A DNA stretch of 64,000 nt from Streptomyces sp. AC512_CC834 (lineage in GTDB: Bacteria; Actinomycetota; Actinomycetes; Streptomycetales; Streptomycetaceae). Below the pieces are notes generated by a model that was not told the origin of the DNA, searched no databases, and worked only from the letters and a program-made list of their open reading frames with translations. The DNA lies in contig NZ_JAGMUO010000078.1 in the NCBI RefSeq assembly GCF_019049325.1, positions 1 through 64,000 of the forward strand, written 5' to 3'. Below are positions 55,677-63,334 of this stretch, in pieces (within the stretch, counting starts at the first letter, position 1; each line of letters starts with the position of its first letter). A program made the position numbers and the translations under genes.

Positions 55677-56605
55677 AGAAGCTCCCCGTCGTGGGGCCCT
55701 GGATCGCGCGCCTGATGACCACGCACGCGTGGCGCTCGTACGAACGTCTCGACCGGGTGAAGTGGTCGCGGCTGGCCGCCGCCATGACCTTCACCAGCTT
55801 CGTCGCGCTCTTCCCGCTGCTCAGTCTGGCCGCCGCCGTCGCCGCCGCCACGCTCACCAAGAAGCAGCAGGACCAGCTCCAGGACAAGCTCGCCGACCAG
55901 ATCCCCGGCATCTCCGACCAACTGAACATCCAGAGCCTCGTCGACAACGCCGGCACCGTCGGCCTCATCGCCGGTCTCCTGCTGCTGTTCACCGGCATGG
56001 GCTGGGTCGAGGCCACCCGGGGCTGTCTGCGCGCCGTCTGGGAGCTGCCCGACGAGGAGGAGAACCCGGTCCTGCACCGGGCCAAGGACGCGGGCGTCCT
56101 CGTCGGCCTCGGCGGCGCGCTGCTGATCACCGTCGCCATCTCCACCGTCGCCTCGGCGCTGGTCGGCTGGATCATCCGCTCGATCGGCCTCGCCGAGGGC
56201 GGCGTCGGCGGCGTCCTGCTCTACGTCGCGGCCTTCGCCGTCGCCGTCCTCGCCGACTTCCTCCTGCTGCTGTACGTGCTGACCCTGCTCCCCGGCGTCC
56301 AGCCCGAGCGCCGCCGCCTGATCGTCGCCGCGCTGATCGGCGCGGTCGGCTTCGAACTGCTGAAGCTGCTCCTCAGCGGCTACATGCAGGGCGTCGCGGC
56401 GAAGAGCATGTACGGCGCCTTCGGCGTCCCCGTCGCCCTGCTGCTGTGGATCAACTTCACCTCGAAGCTGGTGCTGTTCTGCGCCTCCTGGACGGCCACG
56501 GGCAGCAAGGAGCAAGAACTGGGGGACGACGGTGCCGGGGGCGGTCCGGGCGTCAGGGACGCGTCCGGCGGCGGACCAGGTCCGGCAGCGGCCACTTCCG
56601 GTTGA
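55664..56605 (+). CDS. YihY/virulence factor BrkB family membrane protein
   Basis: About 313 aa from ATG 55664 (AGGG 9 bases upstream); ATG 55631 is an in-frame alternative giving 11 more residues. Six membrane segments: LAAAMTFTSFVALFPLLSLAAAV, LIAGLLLLFTGMGWVEATRG, LVGLGGALLITVAISTV, LLYVAAFAVAVLADFLLLLYVLTLLPG, LIVAALIGAVGFELLKLLL and VPVALLLWINFTSKLVLF. The family is named for RNase BN by mistake and is best called YihY. It overlaps GtrA by 13 bases, so it is probably co-transcribed with the arabinose-lipid genes. Its tail overlaps the convergent carboxypeptidase gene by ~50 bases. Confidence 0.87.
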   Translation: MDWLKKLPVVGPWIARLMTTHAWRSYERLDRVKWSRLAAAMTFTSFVALFPLLSLAAAVAAATLTKKQQDQLQDKLADQIPGISDQLNIQSLVDNAGTVGLIAGLLLLFTGMGWVEATRGCLRAVWELPDEEENPVLHRAKDAGVLVGLGGALLITVAISTVASALVGWIIRSIGLAEGGVGGVLLYVAAFAVAVLADFLLLLYVLTLLPGVQPERRRLIVAALIGAVGFELLKLLLSGYMQGVAAKSMYGAFGVPVALLLWINFTSKLVLFCASWTATGSKEQELGDDGAGGGPGVRDASGGGPGPAAATSG

Positions 56606-57827
56606 CCAGGAAGGCGCCGCCCGCGACCAGCACCAGCACCCCGGCGGTGATGCCGGCCGCGATCCCGACCCCCCCGCCGCCGTCCGTGGCCTGGGCGCCC
56701 GCCACCGGCTTCGTGCCCGCCGCGCCCTTCCCGGTGCCGCCGGCCTCCCCGGACGCCTCGGGCGAGGGGCTCGCCTGCGTGGCGCTCTTCGGGCGCACCA
56801 GCTCGCCCACCGGCCGCGTCTTGCCGACCGCCTCGAAGCCCCAGTCGAAGAGCCGGGCGGCCTCCTTGTAGACCTCGTTGTGCTCTTCCTTCGCCGGGTT
56901 CATGACCGTGACGAGCAGCACCTTGCCGCCCTGCTCGGCGACGCCCGTGAAGGTGTAGCCCGCGTTGGTGGTGTAGCCGTTCTTCACACCCGCGATGCCC
57001 GGGTAGACCTCCACGTCCGAGTCGCCCGCCAGCAACCGGTTGGTGTTCTGGATCTCGAAGGGCTTACGGGTCGTCTTGCCCTTCTTGTCCTTCTTCGTCT
57101 CGCCCGGGAACTTCGCGCGGACCGTGGAGGCGTACTCGCGGAAGTCCTTCTTCTGCAGCCCCGAACGCGCGAACAGCGTCAGGTCGTACGCGGAGGAGAC
57201 CTGCCCCGGCATGTCGTAGCCGTCGGGGCTGACCGCGTGCGTGTCGAGGGCCTGCAGTTCCTCGGCGTGCGCGTTCATGTCCGCGACGGTCTTCTTGACG
57301 CCGCCGTTCATCGCGGACAGCACGTGCACCGCGTCGTTGCCGGAGCGCAGGAAGACCCCGAGCCACAGGTCGTGGACCGTGTAGGTCTCGTCCTCCTTGA
57401 CGCCGACCATGCTGGAACCGGCGCCGATGCCCGCGAGGTCGGAGACCTCGACCTTGTGCTTCGTCGTCTTCGGCCACTTCGGCAGCAGCGTGTCCGCGAA
57501 CAGCATCTTCAGGGTGCTCGCCGGGGCCAGCCGCCAGTGCGCGTTGTGGGCGGCCAGCACGTCGCCCGACTCGGCGTCCGACACGATCCACGAACGGGCG
57601 GTGAGGTCCTTCGGGAGCACGGGAGCCCCACCCGCCAGATCCACCTGCGTCCCGGGCTTCCCGAGCCGCGCGCCGCCCACCGTCGACATCGACGCCGGGG
57701 GAGTGGCCGACGGACTCGTCGACGGGCTCGGCGCGGCGAGCGCGGCGGGGGAGAGGACGACGAGAGCGGTCAGGGCGGCGGAGGTGACCGACAGGGATCG
57801 CCTGAGGGCCTTCTTGGGTGCGGGCAC
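56553..57827 (-). CDS. dac: D-alanyl-D-alanine carboxypeptidase (serine, S11 type)
   Basis: A 424-aa protein from GTG 57827. The signal peptide (LSVTSAALTALVVLSPAALA) is followed by a Pro/Ser/Thr linker. The S11 domain has the SxxK of PASTLKM and the SxN of RSGND. The third motif reads KNG (GVKNGYTTNAGYTFTG) where KTG is usual. It ends in a membrane helix (GIAAGITAGVLVLVAGGAFLV) and a basic tail, so it is anchored at the C-terminus. It trims peptidoglycan stem peptides. Convergent with the YihY gene, overlapping by ~50 bases. Confidence 0.9.
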   Translation of the reverse strand: MPAPKKALRRSLSVTSAALTALVVLSPAALAAPSPSTSPSATPPASMSTVGGARLGKPGTQVDLAGGAPVLPKDLTARSWIVSDAESGDVLAAHNAHWRLAPASTLKMLFADTLLPKWPKTTKHKVEVSDLAGIGAGSSMVGVKEDETYTVHDLWLGVFLRSGNDAVHVLSAMNGGVKKTVADMNAHAEELQALDTHAVSPDGYDMPGQVSSAYDLTLFARSGLQKKDFREYASTVRAKFPGETKKDKKGKTTRKPFEIQNTNRLLAGDSDVEVYPGIAGVKNGYTTNAGYTFTGVAEQGGKVLLVTVMNPAKEEHNEVYKEAARLFDWGFEAVGKTRPVGELVRPKSATQASPSPEASGEAGGTGKGAAGTKPVAGAQATDGGGGVGIAAGITAGVLVLVAGGAFLVNRKWPLPDLVRRRTRP

Positions 57828-57918
57828 GAGCCGAAACGTACCCCCCGCGAGCGGCGCCTTCCCACCCCCCTCCCCACCCCGGGCACGGATCCGGACAGCG
57901 TGCGGCGATACTTGAGTC

Positions 57919-58158
57919 ATGAAGCTCAGCCGCCCCGTCTCCTGGTTCCTGCTCGCTTTCGGGGTGTGGAGCTGGATCATCTGGATCACTTTCGTCAAGA
58001 ATTTGATCAAGGACGGCAGCGGGCTCGCCTTCGAGGACGGCGACCCCACGGCGTACTTCTGGGTGCACCTGCTGCTCGCGGTCGTCTCCTTCATATTGGG
58101 GACGGTCGTCGGGGGCATCGGGTTGCGCGGCGTGCGCGCACTGCGCCGAACGTCATAG
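57919..58158 (+). CDS. SCO4848 family membrane protein
   Basis: A 79-aa protein with two membrane helices: WFLLAFGVWSWIIWITFV and YFWVHLLLAVVSFILGTVVGGIG, separated by an acidic loop (KDGSGLAFEDGDPTA). It ends in a basic GLRGVRALRRTS. I recognise it as the small Streptomyces family named after SCO4848. It is divergent from the carboxypeptidase gene and upstream of the metallophosphoesterase gene. Function unknown. Confidence 0.85.
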   Translation: MKLSRPVSWFLLAFGVWSWIIWITFVKNLIKDGSGLAFEDGDPTAYFWVHLLLAVVSFILGTVVGGIGLRGVRALRRTS

Positions 58159-58159
58159 G

Positions 58160-58199
58160 CGTCACGGACGTCACCGGCGTCACCGGCGTCACCGACGCC
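58160..58199 (+). repeat. 9-bp tandem repeat before the metallophosphoesterase gene
   Basis: Four copies of a CGGCGTCAC-like unit (GCGTCACGGACGTCACCGGC and on) in the 63-base gap. Likely neutral; it may add spacing to the ribosome binding site. Confidence 0.6.
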
Positions 58200-58221
58200 A
58201 CAATCGAGGGGAAACGACGGC

Positions 58222-59514
58222 ATGGTGGTCGTCTTCGCGCTGGTCGCGTTGCTGGTGGTGGGCGTCCTCGTGGCGGCCAACTGGTACATGTGGCGGCGCC
58301 TGTTCCGCGACACGACCCGGAGTCCGGGAGCCGTGCGCCGGATCGGCGCGGCGGTGATCGCCGGGGGCTGGCTGCTGGCGGTCGGGGCGCTGGTCGCCGA
58401 GCAGGCGGGCGCCCCGTTCTGGCTCCAGCGCGTGCTGGCCTGGCCGGGCTTCCTGTGGCTGGCCCTGTCGATCTACCTGCTGCTCGCGGTGCTCGCGGGC
58501 GAGGTCGTACGGCCGCTGCTGCGGCGGTTCCTGGAACGCCGGGCGGCAACGACCCCACCGAAGCCGCCCGAGGCACCCGAGGCACCCGAGACGCCCGAGA
58601 CGCCCCAGACACCCGAGCCGGCGTCCGAGGCACCCCAGACACCGGGTCCCGGTTCTGGGACCCCGCCCCCGAGCAGTCCCCTCGCCCTTCCCTCCCGCCG
58701 CCTGTTCGTCTCCCGCGTCGTCGCCGGTGCCGCAGCGGCGGCGGCCGTCGGAACCGTCGGCTACGGCACGTACGGCGTGCTGAACGGCCCGTCGGTCAAG
58801 CGGGTCACCGTGCCGCTGGCCAAGCTCCCGCGCGCGGCGCACGGTTACCGCATCGCCGTCGTCAGCGACATCCACCTCGGCCCGGTGCTCGGCCGGGGCT
58901 TCGCGCAGAAGGTCGTCGACACGATCAACTCCACGCAGCCCGACCTCGTCGCCGTCGTCGGCGACCTGGTCGACGGCAGCGTGAAGGACCTCGGCCCGGC
59001 CGCCGCCCCGCTGGCGCAGTTGAAGGCCCGGGACGGCGCGTACTTCGTCACCGGCAACCACGAGTACTTCTCCGGCGCCGAGGAGTGGGTCGCCGAGGTA
59101 CGGCGGCTCGGCCTGCTCCCGCTGGAGAACGCCCGTACCGAGCTGCCCCACTTCGACCTCGCCGGCGTCAACGACGTGGCGGGCGAGGACGAGGGCCAGG
59201 GCCCCGACTACGCCAAGGCCCTCGGCGACCGGGACCGCTCCCGCGCGTGCGTGCTGCTCGCCCACCAGCCGGTGCAGATCCACGACGCCGTCGACCACGG
59301 CGTCGACCTCCAGCTCTCCGGCCACACCCACGGCGGCCAGCTCTGGCCCGGCAACCTCATCGCGGGCGCCGCCAACCCGACGCTGGCGGGCCTGGAGCGC
59401 TACGGCGACACCCAGCTCTACGTCAGCCGCGGCGCGGGCGCCTGGGGCCCGCCCACGCGCGTGGGGGCACCCTCGGACATCACGGTGATCGAGCTGGCGT
59501 CCCGTCAGGCCTGA
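58222..59514 (+). CDS. membrane-anchored metallophosphoesterase
   Basis: A 430-aa protein from ATG 58222, with GAGGGGAAA upstream. Two or three N-terminal membrane helices (VVVFALVALLVVGVLVAANW, IGAAVIAGGWLLAVGALV, FLWLALSIYLLLAVLA) are followed by a ~60-residue TPPKPPEAPEAPE-type linker and another hydrophobic stretch. The catalytic domain has all metallophosphatase blocks: VVSDIHLG, VVGDLVDG, GNHEY, LLAHQPV and SGHTHGGQLWPG. It would act on a membrane or cell-wall phosphoester outside or at the membrane; the substrate is unknown. Convergent with the TetR gene. Confidence 0.9.
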   Translation: MVVVFALVALLVVGVLVAANWYMWRRLFRDTTRSPGAVRRIGAAVIAGGWLLAVGALVAEQAGAPFWLQRVLAWPGFLWLALSIYLLLAVLAGEVVRPLLRRFLERRAATTPPKPPEAPEAPETPETPQTPEPASEAPQTPGPGSGTPPPSSPLALPSRRLFVSRVVAGAAAAAAVGTVGYGTYGVLNGPSVKRVTVPLAKLPRAAHGYRIAVVSDIHLGPVLGRGFAQKVVDTINSTQPDLVAVVGDLVDGSVKDLGPAAAPLAQLKARDGAYFVTGNHEYFSGAEEWVAEVRRLGLLPLENARTELPHFDLAGVNDVAGEDEGQGPDYAKALGDRDRSRACVLLAHQPVQIHDAVDHGVDLQLSGHTHGGQLWPGNLIAGAANPTLAGLERYGDTQLYVSRGAGAWGPPTRVGAPSDITVIELASRQA

Positions 59515-59543
59515 CCGGCGGTCTTCCCGGCCGCCGGGTCCGG

Positions 59544-60302
59544 CTACTTCCCCTTCCCCCCGGCCGCCGGGTCCGGCTTCCTCGCGGGGTCCGGGAAGGC
59601 CTTGGTCATCCCCGGCAGGAAGTCCGTGAACAGTTCGTGCACCTCGCGCACCAGCGGGCGCAGCACCCGGAAGCGGGCCAGCACGACGCCCCGCGCGGTG
59701 AGCCGGGCGCCGCGTTCGGCGAGGCGGTAGCTGCGCTCGCGTCCCTCGGTGCGGTCGAAGATCCAGTACAGGACGAGGCCCATCTGGGAGAGCCACATCA
59801 GCTCGGGCAGGATGTCCCGCAGCTCCTCGGGCACCTTGGTCTTCGCGCCGGCGAGCACCGCGCGGTGGATGCCGATGGCCTCCACGCGCGCGTGCTCCGA
59901 CTCCGGGGAGAAGGGACTGAGCGGACTGTCCGGGTCGGCGGCGTTCTTGAAGAACTGCACCGCGAACTCGTGGTACGGCGTGGCGATGTCCAGCCACACC
60001 TTCAGCACGCCCGCCAGCCGCGCCTCCAGGTCCGTCTCCTTGGCCAGGACCTCGCGGACCGCCGCCCGGTGCTCGGCGGCGATCCGGTCGTAGAAGCCCT
60101 GGATCAGGTGCTCCTTGCCGGCGAAGTAGTAGTACGCGTTGCCGACGGAGACCCCGGCCTCCTGGGCGATGGCCCGCATCGTCGTCCGGTCGTAACCGCG
60201 TTCCTGGAACAGCCGCATGGCCGTCTCCAGGATCAGCGCGCGGGTCTGCTCGGACTTGCTGAGGTGGGCACCGTCGTCGGGGCCGTCGTTGGTGGCAGGC
60301 AC
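59544..60302 (-). CDS. TetR-family transcriptional regulator
   Basis: A 252-aa protein starting at GTG 60302. The N-terminal HTH is LSKSEQTRALILETAMRLFQERGYDRTTMRAIAQEAGVSVGNAYYYF (given in pieces by its core TTMRAIAQEAGVSVGNAYYY). The C-terminal ligand domain is helical and acidic (EHARVEAIGIHRAVLAGAK, WLSQMGLVLYWIFD), ending in a Pro/Lys tail. It is in the same direction as, and downstream of, the DCC and membrane-protein genes, whose promoter holds two TTGAAC-N2-GTTCAA sites. It is the likely owner of those sites. Confidence 0.9.
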   Translation of the reverse strand: MPATNDGPDDGAHLSKSEQTRALILETAMRLFQERGYDRTTMRAIAQEAGVSVGNAYYYFAGKEHLIQGFYDRIAAEHRAAVREVLAKETDLEARLAGVLKVWLDIATPYHEFAVQFFKNAADPDSPLSPFSPESEHARVEAIGIHRAVLAGAKTKVPEELRDILPELMWLSQMGLVLYWIFDRTEGRERSYRLAERGARLTARGVVLARFRVLRPLVREVHELFTDFLPGMTKAFPDPARKPDPAAGGKGK

Positions 60303-60313
60303 GGGTCCAGAGC

Positions 60314-60802
60314 CTATCGAGTGGTGCAGGTGCCGTCGGCACACCCGGGTCCGGCGTACCTCCACCCGCGGCCCGGCTCGTAGACCCAGCCGTCGACGCG
60401 GTGGTACCCCTTGCCGCCCCACTGCCGCTGTCCGCCCCGCCACTTGGCGGCGGCCAGGACGACCCCGCGGGCCATCACGGCACCGGCGGGCGTGCTGAGC
60501 CGGTGGGCGAGCGCACGGTGCTCGCGCAGCGCCCACAGGACGACGACCCAGGCGGCGGCGCCCCGGTAGACCTGCCCGGCGTCGCCCACGGCGGTGACCT
60601 CGTCGAGGGTGGCCCTGTGGTCGAGGCCGGGGAAGCGCCGGCGCGCCTCGTCGGACGCGGCCGGGACCAGCTCCAGCGGCACCAGTCGCGGCTGGCGCAG
60701 CAGCCAGTCCCGTACGTGGGTGCACAGGGAGCACTCGGCGTCGTAGAGGACGGTGAGCCGGCGCACGGGGGCGCCGGCCGTCGTCCCGGGAGCGGGGGCC
60801 AT
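60314..60802 (-). CDS. DCC1-like thiol-disulfide oxidoreductase family protein (DUF393)
   Basis: A 162-aa protein. The hallmark DxxCxxC is present as YDAECSLC near residue 21. A mostly helical domain with VYRGAAAWVVVLWAL follows, and a C-terminal part rich in Trp and Gly ends in a CADGTC pair. Members are predicted thioredoxin-like redox proteins; the mammalian DCC name is historical. It is 4 bases from the membrane-protein gene and in one operon with it. Confidence 0.85.
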   Translation of the reverse strand: MAPAPGTTAGAPVRRLTVLYDAECSLCTHVRDWLLRQPRLVPLELVPAASDEARRRFPGLDHRATLDEVTAVGDAGQVYRGAAAWVVVLWALREHRALAHRLSTPAGAVMARGVVLAAAKWRGGQRQWGGKGYHRVDGWVYEPGRGWRYAGPGCADGTCTTR

Positions 60803-60806
60803 CGGA

Positions 60807-61214
60807 TCAGGCCCCGGCCGCCGGTGCCACCCAGCCCTGCGGCGGAACCGGCGGCACCTGCTCGCGCTCCATCATCCCGCGGCGCCGGATCTTGTTGAGC
60901 ACGTACACGTTGCCCAGGTGCATCACGCCGAGCACCAGCAGCACCACACCGATCTTGGTCGAGAGCGCCTCGAAGATGCCCCGGGTGTCGGTGATGGTGT
61001 CGTCGCCGCTCAGGTAGAGGGCGACGAACCCGAGGTTCACGAGGTAGAAGCCGACCACCAGGAGGTGGTTGACGGCGTCGGCGAGCTTCTCGTTGCCGTG
61101 CAGTACGTCGGCGAGGAAGACCCGCCCGTTGCGGCTGAGCGTGCGGGCCACCCAGACGGTCAGGCCGATGCTGACGACCAGGTAGATGACGTAGGCGATG
61201 ACGGTGCGGTCCAT
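60807..61214 (-). CDS. integral membrane protein under TetR-type control
   Basis: A 135-aa protein from ATG 61214, with AAGGAGGGG upstream. Three membrane helices: VIAYVIYLVVSIGLTVWVA, LLVVGFYLVNLGFVALYL and IGVVLLVLGVMHLGNVYVL. A charged loop (LSRNGRVFLADVLHGNEKLAD) and a polar tail complete it. No function is known. It is the first gene of a leftward operon with the DCC-like and TetR genes, directly behind a promoter with two operator copies. Confidence 0.82.
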   Translation of the reverse strand: MDRTVIAYVIYLVVSIGLTVWVARTLSRNGRVFLADVLHGNEKLADAVNHLLVVGFYLVNLGFVALYLSGDDTITDTRGIFEALSTKIGVVLLVLGVMHLGNVYVLNKIRRRGMMEREQVPPVPPQGWVAPAAGA

Positions 61215-61227
61215 GCCCCACCCCTCC

Positions 61228-61241
61228 TTGAACGCGTTCAA
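61228..61241. promoter_or_regulatory. TetR-type operator copy 1
   Basis: TTGAACGCGTTCAA, a perfect 14-bp palindrome in the 5' leader, 14 bases upstream of the membrane-protein ATG and downstream of the predicted start. Its centre is 45 bp from copy 2, about four helical turns. Confidence 0.75.
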
Positions 61242-61257
61242 AACGCTGACAGGACTG

Positions 61258-61286
61258 ACTGTAGACCTGTTTTTGAACACGTTCAA
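61258..61286 (-). promoter_or_regulatory. sigma-70-type promoter of the membrane-protein/DCC/TetR operon
   Basis: Read on the minus strand: -35 TTGAAC (61286-61281), 17-base spacer, -10 TACAGT (61263-61258). The predicted start is near 61251. The -35 box lies inside operator copy 2, as expected for repression. Confidence 0.7.
61273..61286. promoter_or_regulatory. TetR-type operator copy 2, over the -35 box
   Basis: TTGAACACGTTCAA: the same TTGAAC/GTTCAA arms as copy 1, with AC in place of GC in the middle. A bound repressor would block polymerase. Confidence 0.75.
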
Positions 61287-61310
61287 GCCGGATCGGAGAG
61301 TGCTGGCGGC

Positions 61311-61721
61311 TCAGGGGCGGCGGCCCAGCTCCGGACGCTTGGAGTAGTCGGTGAGGCCGATGACGTTGCCCCACGGGTCGGCGAACTCGACGGTCCAGCC
61401 GGTGGCCACGGGGAACGGCTCGTCGAGCGGCGGCACCCCCGCCTCGCGCAGCGCATGCGCGGCCGCGCGGGCGTCGGTCACCTCCAGCCACACCCGGGCG
61501 GAGGGCCACATCGGCGGCTGCCGCCCGAACTCCTCCTCCACCCGCAGCAGGAGCCCCGGCGTCTCGACGCCCACCTTCAGCAGCGCGATCCCGGCCTCGT
61601 CGAGCCGGTAGGCGACCGGGAAGCCGGCGCGCTCGTAGAACCCGACGGCCTCGGCGAGGTCCCCGACGGGCAGCAGTACGTTGTCGAACCCGAGCAGTTC
61701 GTACGACTCGTCATCTGACAT
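61311..61721 (-). CDS. VOC superfamily protein (glyoxalase/bleomycin-resistance fold)
   Basis: A 136-aa protein with one paired VOC module: DNVLLPVGDLAEAVGFYERAGFPV, VWLEVTDARAAAHALREAGV and VEFADPWGNVIGLTDYS. The metal site residues of glyoxalase I are not all present, so binding or an unknown lyase activity is more likely than glyoxalase. It lies leftward next to the membrane-protein promoter. A signal for regulation is not visible. Confidence 0.87.
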   Translation of the reverse strand: MSDDESYELLGFDNVLLPVGDLAEAVGFYERAGFPVAYRLDEAGIALLKVGVETPGLLLRVEEEFGRQPPMWPSARVWLEVTDARAAAHALREAGVPPLDEPFPVATGWTVEFADPWGNVIGLTDYSKRPELGRRP

Positions 61722-61762
61722 GGCGTCAGGCTAGGACGATCGTCGCCCGGAATGGCTGATTG

Positions 61763-62383
61763 TCAGCCCTCGTCGGGCGCGCGCTTCGGCCGTCCGGCGG
61801 CAAGGACCTCGGCGACGTCCAGCGTGACCTCGGCGCCGAGCGAGTCGGGGAGGGTGACGGTCTCACCGGGGGAGTGGACGCGGTGGGTGCTGTAGTCGGC
61901 GCAGTCGGGGTCGGTGAGGACGTGGAGGCGCTGGTGCTTGCGGTCGACGATCGCGTAGACGGGGACCATGGCGGCGGCGTAGGCGGTGACCTTGGTCCTC
62001 AGGTCGTTCTTCCAGTTGCTGGAGGTGACTTCCAGGACGAGGCGGAAGCAGACCGGGTCGTAGCAGTTGTTCTCGATGAGGTGGTCGTCGACGTCGGCGT
62101 CCACGATCGCCAGGTCCGGAATCGCGTAGTCCTCGGCGTCGGTGGGCAGCCAGAGACCGATGCCCTGGTGCACTTCGGTTCCGCCGTCGTCGAGGCCCGC
62201 CGTGATGAACGGGCGCATGAGTTTGGTCAGGGCCCGCGAGTGCGGAACGTCCGGTGGCGGGGTCACGAGGAGCTGGCCTCCGATGATCTCGACGCGGTAG
62301 CCCGGATTGCGGTCCATGAGGCGGTTCGCCTCCGCGATCAGCGGAAGGTCGCCGTGGGGCAGCTCGACTGATGCTGCGGACAT
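61763..62383 (-). CDS. Uma2 family (DUF820) PD-(D/E)XK nuclease-like protein
   Basis: A 206-aa protein from ATG 62383, with AGGAGG 6 bases upstream. The nuclease-like core shows IPDLAIVDADV, then LVLEVTSSNWKNDLRTKVTAYAAA, where Asp, Glu and Lys fit the PD-(D/E)XK set. N-terminal YRVEIIGGQLLVTPPP is typical of the family. Streptomyces genomes carry many Uma2 copies of unknown role, possibly tied to mobile elements or defence. Stand-alone between the VOC gene and sdhB. Confidence 0.85.
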   Translation of the reverse strand: MSAASVELPHGDLPLIAEANRLMDRNPGYRVEIIGGQLLVTPPPDVPHSRALTKLMRPFITAGLDDGGTEVHQGIGLWLPTDAEDYAIPDLAIVDADVDDHLIENNCYDPVCFRLVLEVTSSNWKNDLRTKVTAYAAAMVPVYAIVDRKHQRLHVLTDPDCADYSTHRVHSPGETVTLPDSLGAEVTLDVAEVLAAGRPKRAPDEG

Positions 62384-62484
62384 CGCGTGCCTCCTAGGGG
62401 CTGGTGTCGAGACCATCATCGTAGGGCGGAGGACGCCCTCACGTCCGTTGCGGCCCCGTTCACCCAATCGTGTGGCATATGCCA

Positions 62485-62518
62485 GAGGGCCCCGCCTCCA
62501 GAAGGAAACGGGGCCCTC
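62485..62518 (-). terminator. terminator of sdh operon
   Basis: A perfect 10-bp stem (GAGGGCCCCG / CGGGGCCCTC) with a 14-base loop, 42 bases after the sdhB stop. Confidence 0.8.
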
Positions 62519-62560
62519 ACAGCCGTATACCGGCGTAATACCGGCGTAAACCGACGGACG

Positions 62561-63334
62561 TCAGAAGCGGCGCGTGATCAGCGCTCGCTTCACCTCCGCG
62601 ATGGCCTTGGTGACCTCGATGCCGCGCGGGCAGGCGTCCGTGCAGTTGAAGGTCGTGCGGCAGCGCCAGACGCCGTCGCGGTCGTTGAGGATCTCCAGCC
62701 GCTGCTCGCCGGCCTCGTCGCGCGAGTCGAAGATGAAGCGGTGGGCGTTGACGATCGCGGCCGGGCCGAAGTACTGGCCGTCGTTCCAGAACACCGGGCA
62801 CGAGGACGTGCAGGCGGCGCACAGGATGCACTTCGTCGTGTCGTCGAAGCGCTCGCGGTCCTCGGCGGTCTGGAAACGCTCACGCGTCGGCTCGTTGGTG
62901 TCCTTCGTGATCAGGAAGGGCATCACGTCCCGGTACGCCTGGAAGAACGGCTCCATGTCGACGACCAGGTCCTTGAGGACCGTCAGGCCCTTGATGGCCT
63001 CGATGGTGATCGGCTTCTCGGGGCTGAGATCCTTGATCAGCGTCTTGCACGCGAGGCGGTTCTTGCCGTTGATCCGCATGGCGTCCGAGCCGCAGATGCC
63101 GTGCGCGCAGGAACGTCGGAAGGTCAGGCTTCCGTCCAACTCCCACTTGATCTTGTGCAGCGCGTCGAGGACGCGCTCCTTCGGGTCGATCTCCAGCCGG
63201 AAGTCTTCCCAGGCCGCCTCGGCCGCGACCTCCGGGTTGAACCGCCGGACGCGGAAGGTGACCGTGATGTAGGGAGAGTCGGCGAAGCCGGGCTCGGGAG
63301 CCGAGTCGGCCTTGTCCATAACGGGTGTAGCCAT
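62561..63334 (-). CDS. sdhB: succinate dehydrogenase iron-sulfur subunit
   Basis: A 257-aa protein. The [2Fe-2S] ligands are in SCAHGICGSDAM and LACKT. The [4Fe-4S]/[3Fe-4S] ligands are in CILCAACTSSCP and CTDACPRGIEV. It passes electrons from the flavoprotein SdhA to the membrane quinone site. ATG 63334 overlaps the sdhA stop by one base (TGATG), so expression is coupled. It is the last gene of the operon, with a terminator after it. Confidence 0.97.
   Translation of the reverse strand: MATPVMDKADSAPEPGFADSPYITVTFRVRRFNPEVAAEAAWEDFRLEIDPKERVLDALHKIKWELDGSLTFRRSCAHGICGSDAMRINGKNRLACKTLIKDLSPEKPITIEAIKGLTVLKDLVVDMEPFFQAYRDVMPFLITKDTNEPTRERFQTAEDRERFDDTTKCILCAACTSSCPVFWNDGQYFGPAAIVNAHRFIFDSRDEAGEQRLEILNDRDGVWRCRTTFNCTDACPRGIEVTKAIAEVKRALITRRF

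Noticed and set aside
56532-60383. 1283-codon plus-strand open frame
   Set aside because: It crosses several confirmed genes in other frames and consists of Arg/Pro/Gly-rich shadow sequence.
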